This document shows, in pieces, positions 14,438 through 17,934 of a stretch of DNA of 17,934 nucleotides; positions within the stretch are counted from its first letter, which is position 1; each line of letters opens with the position of its first letter. The notes under the pieces are model-generated. The model worked only from the letters and a program-made list of their open reading frames with translations. It was not told the DNA's origin and searched no databases. The position numbers and the translations under genes are program-made. The DNA is taken from NCBI GenBank assembly GCA_964586175.1, contig CAZPGL010000041.1:1-17934 (forward strand). Reading direction: 5' to 3'. The DNA is from CAZPGL01 sp964586175. GTDB taxonomy: Bacteria; Actinomycetota; Acidimicrobiia; Acidimicrobiales; MedAcidi-G1.

Positions 14438-14443
14438 ATCGTA
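14438..14443 (-). promoter_or_regulatory. -10 element TACGAT of the metallo-hydrolase gene, leaderless layout
   Basis: On the minus strand TACGAT is followed by six bases and the ATG at 14431. It lies in the 42-base gap after larC and would allow the hydrolase-acuI-LLM unit to be transcribed independently of larBC. Confidence 0.5.
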
Positions 14444-14473
14444 CGGACCGGAGGGTGGTGCCGACCAGACGGC

Positions 14474-15682
14474 TCAGGCCGGCTCGCCGTCGGGTGGCGG
14501 CGGTAGCGGGGGCGCGACGGCTCCCTGGGTCCGCCGCCAAGCCTCCTCGGCACGCGACACGACCTCGCGCAGCGGCAGGCCGAGGGCGGCGGCGGCCCGG
14601 GCCGCGTCGTCGTGCTCGGCCTTGGTGCGGCCAGCGGTGACCTTGACGGCGATGTCGTGGCCGTCGACGGTGACGGTGTCCATGGTGCGGGCTGCCGGCC
14701 AGCGTTCGAGGGTGTGGCCCCGCACCCCCAGCGATCCGGTCTCGGCGGTGAGGACTGCTGCCACCCCGGCAGTGCGGGCCGGGTCGCACAGGGCGCTGAC
14801 CACGTGGGCCGGGCGGCCCTTCTTCATGACGATGGGGGTGACCCAGGCGTCGTGGGCGCCGGCGTCGAGGCATCGGGCGATGGCATGGGCGAGGGTCTCG
14901 CCGGTGGCGTCGTCGACGTTGACCTCGAGCACGGTGACCGGATGGCCCGGCTCGGCGGCCGCCGTGGCCTCACCGATCACCACCTGGGTGAGGTTGGGCC
15001 GGCCGTCGAGGTCACGGTCGCCGGCGCCGAACCCGGTGGCCGCCACCTGCATGGCCGGCATGGGCCCCCAGCCGGTGACCATGGCCGCCAGCAGCGCCGC
15101 CCCGGTGGGGGTGGTGAGCTCGAACGGGACGTCGGTGCCGTGGGTGGGGGCGCCGGCCAGCAGTCCGACGGTGGCCGGGGCCGGTACCGGGATGAGGCCG
15201 TGGGCTGACCGGGTCATGCCCGTGCCCGTCGCCACCGACGACGCCCGGACCTCGTCGACGCCCAGCACCTCGAGGGCGGCACAGGTACCAACCACGTCGA
15301 CGATGCTGTCGAGGGCCCCGACCTCGTGGAAGTGCACCTGGGTGGGCGGGCGGTTGTGGAGCCGGCCTTCGACGGTGGCCAGGGCGTCGAACACGGCGAG
15401 GGCCCGGCGGGTGACCCGCTCGGGAAGGCCCGCCTCCTCGATCATCGCGTTGATGTGCCCGGCGGTGCGATGCACGGTGGTGTCCTCGGCGGTGACCCGG
15501 GCCTTGATGCCGGCCAGGCCGCCCCGCAGCACCGGCTCGTAGGCGACCTGCCAGCCGGTGACCGGCAGGCGTTCGACCAGGGCCGTGACCTCGTCGCCGT
15601 CGGCACCGGCGTCGATCAGGGCCCCGAGGGCCATGTCGCCGGCGATGCCCGAGAAGCAGTGGAACCAGGCCAGCCGGGTCAT
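14474..15682 (-). CDS. larC: Nickel-pincer cofactor nickel insertase LarC
   Basis: LarC inserts nickel into pyridinium-3,5-bisthiocarboxylic acid mononucleotide in a CTP-dependent reaction, the last step in making the nickel-pincer nucleotide used by lactate racemase and relatives. The 402-residue protein is full length and unsplit; in Lactobacillus plantarum the gene is read through a programmed frameshift. Seen: FHCFSGIAGDMALGALIDAG (7-26), VHFHEVGALDSIVDVVG (116-132), TTPTGAALLA, LEVNVDDATGE and IVMKKGRPAHVV. The tail is proline-rich (PPLPPPPDGEPA). The ATG at 15682 overlaps the larB stop as ATGA; the frame stays open further upstream to 16105, but only as a shadow of larB. It is in an operon with larB. 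Confidence 0.95.
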   Translation of the reverse strand: MTRLAWFHCFSGIAGDMALGALIDAGADGDEVTALVERLPVTGWQVAYEPVLRGGLAGIKARVTAEDTTVHRTAGHINAMIEEAGLPERVTRRALAVFDALATVEGRLHNRPPTQVHFHEVGALDSIVDVVGTCAALEVLGVDEVRASSVATGTGMTRSAHGLIPVPAPATVGLLAGAPTHGTDVPFELTTPTGAALLAAMVTGWGPMPAMQVAATGFGAGDRDLDGRPNLTQVVIGEATAAAEPGHPVTVLEVNVDDATGETLAHAIARCLDAGAHDAWVTPIVMKKGRPAHVVSALCDPARTAGVAAVLTAETGSLGVRGHTLERWPAARTMDTVTVDGHDIAVKVTAGRTKAEHDDAARAAAALGLPLREVVSRAEEAWRRTQGAVAPPLPPPPDGEPA

Positions 15683-16425
15683 CGGGTCACCGGGCCGAGT
15701 TGGCGCATGACGGCGCACGCCGCGCCGAACCCGTTGTCGATGCCGGTCACGGTGATGCCCGAGGCGCAGGAGGCCAGCATGCCGAGCAGGGCCGTCACGC
15801 CCTCGAGCGAGGCGCCGTACCCGACGCTGGTCGGGACGGCGACCACCGGCGACGCGGTGAGCCCGCCGACCACGCTGGCCAGGGCCCCCTCCATGCCGGC
15901 GACCACGACGACGGCGTCGGCGGACTGCACGGTCCCGACGTCGGCGAGGAGCCGGTGCAGGCCGGCCACCCCGACGTCGGTGAGACGTGCCGCTTCGACG
16001 CCGTGGGCCCACAGCACTGCGGCGCACTCGTCGGCGACCGGCCGGTCGGCGGTGCCGGCGGTGGCCACCACCACCTTTTCGGGCCGGGTCGGGGCCGGCC
16101 GCCAAACGACGGTGCGGTCGAGCACGGTGCCCGACGGGTCGACGGCCAGGGCGGCGGCGGCCTGGGCCTTGTGGGCCCGGGACAGCACGACAGGGCCGTC
16201 GCCACCCGACAGCAACTCGGCGACGATGACCGCGACGTCCTCGGGGGTCTTGCCCGGCCCGTACACCGCTTCGGGCAGTCCTTGCCGGATGGAACGATGG
16301 TGGTCGATCCGGGCCACGCCCAAGTCGGTGAACGGCTCGCGACGCAGAAAACGCACTGCATCGTCGGGGGCGGTGGCGCCCGAGGCGACGTCGTCGAGCA
16401 AACGGCGCAGCCCTTCGAGGTCCAT
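15679..16425 (-). CDS. larB: Nickel-pincer cofactor biosynthesis protein LarB
   Basis: LarB carboxylates and hydrolyses nicotinic acid adenine dinucleotide to pyridinium-3,5-dicarboxylate mononucleotide, the first step to the nickel-pincer cofactor. The 248-residue protein has an N-terminal helical part and a C-terminal domain related to AIR carboxylase PurE (about 115-245). Seen: VVVATAGTADRPVADEC (118-134), VVAGMEGALASVVGGL (174-189), VAVPTSVGYGAS (195-206) and MLASCASGI. C220 in the last motif matches the cysteine that in the Lactobacillus enzyme (Cys221, from memory) bonds to the substrate. The ATG at 16425 follows AAGGA at seven bases. The sulfur transferase LarE and racemase LarA are not in the window. 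Confidence 0.95.
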   Translation of the reverse strand: MDLEGLRRLLDDVASGATAPDDAVRFLRREPFTDLGVARIDHHRSIRQGLPEAVYGPGKTPEDVAVIVAELLSGGDGPVVLSRAHKAQAAAALAVDPSGTVLDRTVVWRPAPTRPEKVVVATAGTADRPVADECAAVLWAHGVEAARLTDVGVAGLHRLLADVGTVQSADAVVVVAGMEGALASVVGGLTASPVVAVPTSVGYGASLEGVTALLGMLASCASGITVTGIDNGFGAACAVMRQLGPVTR

Positions 16426-16430
16426 CGCCC

Positions 16431-16436
16431 TATCCT
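16431..16436 (+). promoter_or_regulatory. -10 element TATCCT of pheA, leaderless layout
   Basis: TATCCT ends eight bases before the pheA GTG at 16445. Read on the other strand, the same bases (with the next T) are the AAGGATA that serves as the larB ribosome binding site. Any -35 must lie inside the larB coding region. Confidence 0.45.
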
Positions 16437-16444
16437 TGCCCGCC

Positions 16445-17410
16445 GTGGCCGTAAACGCACCCTCCGACCGCGCCGTGCTCTCCTACCTGGGCCCGGCGGG
16501 CACGTTCACCGAACAGGCCCTGCACACCCAGGGCGACCTGGCCGACCCGTCCGCCCACGTTCTGGACCTGGCGCCGTCCATCCCCGAGGTACTGCGCCGG
16601 GTGACCGACGGCCGGGCCGACCTCGGGTTCGCGGCCATCGAGAACTCCATCGAGGGCAGCGTCAACGTCACCCAGGACACCCTGGCCTTCGAGGCCGACC
16701 TGCTGATCCAGCGGGAGGTGGTGATCTCCGTCCAGTTGAACCTGTTGGTGCGGCAGGGCACCGTCCGGTCCGACATCACTCAGGTGGTGTCGTTCCCCCA
16801 CGCCACGGCCCAGTGTCGCGGCTGGCTGGCCGAACACCTGCCGGCTGCCTCCCACCAGGCCGCCAACTCGACCGCTGACGCGGCCCGCCAGCTGGCCGAG
16901 AGTGGTGACGGGGCCACGGCGGCCATCGGAACAGCCCGGGCCGCCGCCGTGTACGGGCTCGAGGTGCTCGACGAGGACATCGAGGACCATCCCGAGAACC
17001 AGACTCGGTTCGTGCTCGTCGCCCGCGAAGGCGTGCCGGCCCCCACCGGTCATGACAAGACGTCGCTGGTGGTGTTCCAGCGGGCCGATCGTCCCGGGTC
17101 GCTGTTGGGCATCCTCCAGGAGTTCGCCGCCCGGGCCATCAACCTCACGAAGCTGGAGTCGCGCCCCACCAAGCAGGGGCTGGGCGACTACTGCTTCCTC
17201 ATCGACTTCGAGGGCCACATCGCCGACGACGTGGTCGCCGACTGTCTGCGCAACATCTCGATGAAGCACGGCAACGTGAAGTTCCTGGGGTCGTACCCGG
17301 CCGGGTCCGGCAACGGGGCCGACGACGACCGGGCGCGCCACGCCGCCTCGACAGCCCTCGTCGAGGCCGACTCCTGGTTGGACGGGCTGCGAGGCCAGAT
17401 CGCCGACTGA
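16445..17410 (+). CDS. pheA: Prephenate dehydratase with ACT domain
   Basis: It converts prephenate to phenylpyruvate in phenylalanine synthesis and is feedback-controlled through an ACT domain. The 321-residue protein is monofunctional, with no chorismate mutase part. Seen: SYLGPAGTFTEQAL (13-26); FAAIENSIEGSVN (62-74); the catalytic NQTRFVLV with T187-R188-F189; the ACT domain (about 204-284) with DRPGSLLGIL (215-224); and the phenylalanine-site motif LESRP (237-241). The GTG at 16445 is chosen from the family N terminus and the -10 spacing. The frame is open back to 15326, but only as a shadow of larB and larC. It diverges from larB across 19 bases and is followed 28 bases later by the convergent tRNA-Ser(TGA). 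Confidence 0.95.
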   Translation: MAVNAPSDRAVLSYLGPAGTFTEQALHTQGDLADPSAHVLDLAPSIPEVLRRVTDGRADLGFAAIENSIEGSVNVTQDTLAFEADLLIQREVVISVQLNLLVRQGTVRSDITQVVSFPHATAQCRGWLAEHLPAASHQAANSTADAARQLAESGDGATAAIGTARAAAVYGLEVLDEDIEDHPENQTRFVLVAREGVPAPTGHDKTSLVVFQRADRPGSLLGILQEFAARAINLTKLESRPTKQGLGDYCFLIDFEGHIADDVVADCLRNISMKHGNVKFLGSYPAGSGNGADDDRARHAASTALVEADSWLDGLRGQIAD

Positions 17411-17438
17411 GTCGGGCCGCGGATCGGCGGGCCGGTTG

Positions 17439-17526
17439 TGGCGGAGGGAGGGGGATTCGAACCCCCGGAGCCGTGAGGCTCAACGGTTTTCAAGACCGTC
17501 GCAATCGTCCGCTCTGCCATCCCTCC
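17439..17526 (-). tRNA. tRNA-Ser (anticodon TGA), CCA encoded
   Basis: Read on the minus strand, acceptor GGAGGGA (from 17526) pairs with TCCCTCC (17443-17449 on the plus strand), followed by G and CCA (17439-17441). The anticodon loop CTTGAAA carries TGA (17490-17492), and a long variable arm (GAGCC-TCAC-GGCTC) and a T arm with GTTCGAATC confirm serine class II. It is convergent with pheA. Confidence 0.97.
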
Positions 17527-17533
17527 GCCGGTC

Positions 17534-17539
17534 AGCGTA
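17534..17539 (-). promoter_or_regulatory. -10 element TACGCT of tRNA-Ser(TGA)
   Basis: On the minus strand TACGCT ends seven bases before the mature 5' end of the tRNA, so the primary transcript would begin at or within a base or two of the mature end. The same hexamer precedes tRNA-Leu. Confidence 0.4.
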
Positions 17540-17620
17540 GACGGCACTCCGGGCAGGGCCGCACGGGCCAGCGTCGGGTAGTCGGGTGCGGGCGCGGTGC
17601 CCTTGGCGGGGGGTGGCCGG

Positions 17621-17626
17621 TAGCAT
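17621..17626 (+). promoter_or_regulatory. -10 element TAGCAT of tRNA-Ser(GCT)
   Basis: TAGCAT lies 11 bases before the tRNA 5' end, in the 111-base spacer between the two divergent serine tRNAs. Apart from the two -10 elements the spacer is featureless GC-rich sequence. Confidence 0.4.
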
Positions 17627-17637
17627 CCGTGGGCCGA

Positions 17638-17731
17638 GGAGAGGTGGCCGAGTCAGGTCGAAGGCGCTCCCCTGCTAAGGGAGTAAGGGCCCAAAAGCTC
17701 TTCGTGGGTTCGAATCCCACCCTCTCCGCCA
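17638..17731 (+). tRNA. tRNA-Ser (anticodon GCT), CCA encoded
   Basis: Acceptor GGAGAGG (17638-17644) pairs with CCTCTCC (17721-17727), followed by G and encoded CCA (17729-17731). The anticodon loop CTGCTAA, within stem CTCCC/GGGAG, carries GCT (17674-17676), reading AGC/AGT. A long variable arm and a GTTCGAATC T loop confirm a serine class II tRNA. Confidence 0.97.
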
Positions 17732-17768
17732 TGCGTCACAGGTGTGGGGCCCCTTCCCAGGGCGCTCC

Positions 17769-17774
17769 TACACT
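17769..17774 (+). promoter_or_regulatory. -10 element TACACT of tRNA-Arg(ACG)
   Basis: TACACT lies 11 bases before the tRNA-Arg 5' end, the same spacing as for tRNA-Ser(GCT). It suggests separate promoters for the two tandem tRNAs. Confidence 0.4.
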
Positions 17775-17785
17775 CGTCGGCGCCT

Positions 17786-17859
17786 GCGCTTGTAGCTCAA
17801 TTGGATAGAGCATCTGACTACGGATCAGAAGGTTGGGGGTTCGAGTCCCTCCAAGCGCG
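17786..17859 (+). tRNA. tRNA-Arg (anticodon ACG), CCA not encoded
   Basis: Acceptor GCGCTTG (17786-17792) pairs with CAAGCGC (17852-17858), with discriminator G at 17859. The D arm has AGCTCAATTGGATAGAGC, the anticodon stem TCTGA/TCAGA frames loop CTACGGA with anticodon ACG (17820-17822), and the T loop is TTCGAGT. The A34 is normally edited to inosine by TadA, reading CGT/CGC/CGA. Unlike the other three tRNAs in the window, the 3' CCA is absent and must be added by the CCA enzyme. Confidence 0.96.
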
Positions 17860-17881
17860 CGAAGCGTTGGTGCAGGTCACG

Positions 17882-17927
17882 GCCCTCGACCGGACCGATG
17901 TCATCCACCGCCTGGCCCGTCGAGGGC
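17882..17927. repeat. Nine-base inverted repeat after tRNA-Arg
   Basis: GCCCTCGAC (17882-17890) is repeated inverted as GTCGAGGGC (17919-17927) around a 28-base loop. It lies 22 bases after the tRNA-Arg end. A GTG at 17870 opens a frame that runs off the window edge across this repeat (VQVTALDRTDVIHRLARRGL), so it may simply be coding sequence of a gene cut by the window; no ribosome binding site or -10 is visible for it. Confidence 0.45.
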
Positions 17928-17934
17928 TGTCGAG

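Noticed and set aside
15683..16105. 5' extension of larC
   Set aside because: It is an out-of-frame shadow of larB; the ATG at 15682 overlaps the larB stop and gives the family N terminus.
15326..16444. 5' extension of pheA back to 15326
   Set aside because: It runs antisense through larC and larB and is Ser/Thr/Ala-rich; the family N terminus and the -10 element place the start at 16445.
16430..17341. 303-codon minus-strand open frame antisense to pheA
   Set aside because: Shadow frame; pheA has all catalytic and ACT motifs on the plus strand.

Overview
The window is GC-rich and compact. It looks chromosomal, from an actinobacterium, probably an early-branching lineage such as Acidimicrobiia (inferred). 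Supporting signs are the CrgA cell-division protein, the fhaA-fhaB-pstP-rodA-pbpA-pknB signalling and cell-wall cluster beside trpG, a probable F420-dependent luciferase-like oxidoreductase, many GTG starts, and TANNNT -10 elements set 6-9 bases before start codons. There is no insertion sequence, phage gene, CRISPR array or rRNA.

Left part (1-3600). A two-copy 15-base tandem repeat at the edge is followed by an unassigned 374-residue protein (+). Opposite it is a two-gene unit (-) of a DoxX-type membrane protein and an acetylpolyamine amidohydrolase of the histone-deacetylase fold. Next come a small membrane-anchored zinc-ribbon-like protein (+) and crgA (-). The spacer between those two holds two hairpins and a pair of inverted DnaA-box-like sequences.

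Core part (3605-11568). trpG (+) converges on a minus-strand cluster, transcribed fhaA, fhaB, pstP, rodA, pbpA, pknB. These genes join elongation peptidoglycan synthesis (RodA glycosyltransferase and PbpA transpeptidase) to Ser/Thr phosphorylation (PknB kinase with four PASTA domains, PstP phosphatase) and phospho-threonine reading (FhaA and FhaB). Three junctions are 4-base GTGA overlaps. The order matches the origin-proximal mycobacterial cluster except that pknA is absent and FhaA is very short. tRNA-Leu(CAG) lies divergently next to fhaA, as I recall it does in Mycobacterium tuberculosis.

Right part (11547-17934). A minus-strand unit encodes a metallo-beta-lactamase-fold hydrolase, an AcuI/YhdH-type quinone-oxidoreductase-like enzyme and a luciferase-like oxidoreductase. 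The stop codon of the last lies inside the antisense of tRNA-Leu. Upstream of it, larB-larC (-) encode two steps of nickel-pincer cofactor synthesis. They diverge from pheA (prephenate dehydratase, +) across only 19 bases. The window ends in a tRNA cluster: Ser(TGA) (-), Ser(GCT) (+) and Arg(ACG) (+).

The most interesting layer is regulatory. Seven protein genes carry a -10-like hexamer placed so that transcription would begin at or just before the start codon, which suggests widespread leaderless mRNAs. I found no clearly undescribed multi-gene system; most of the window is conserved core genome.
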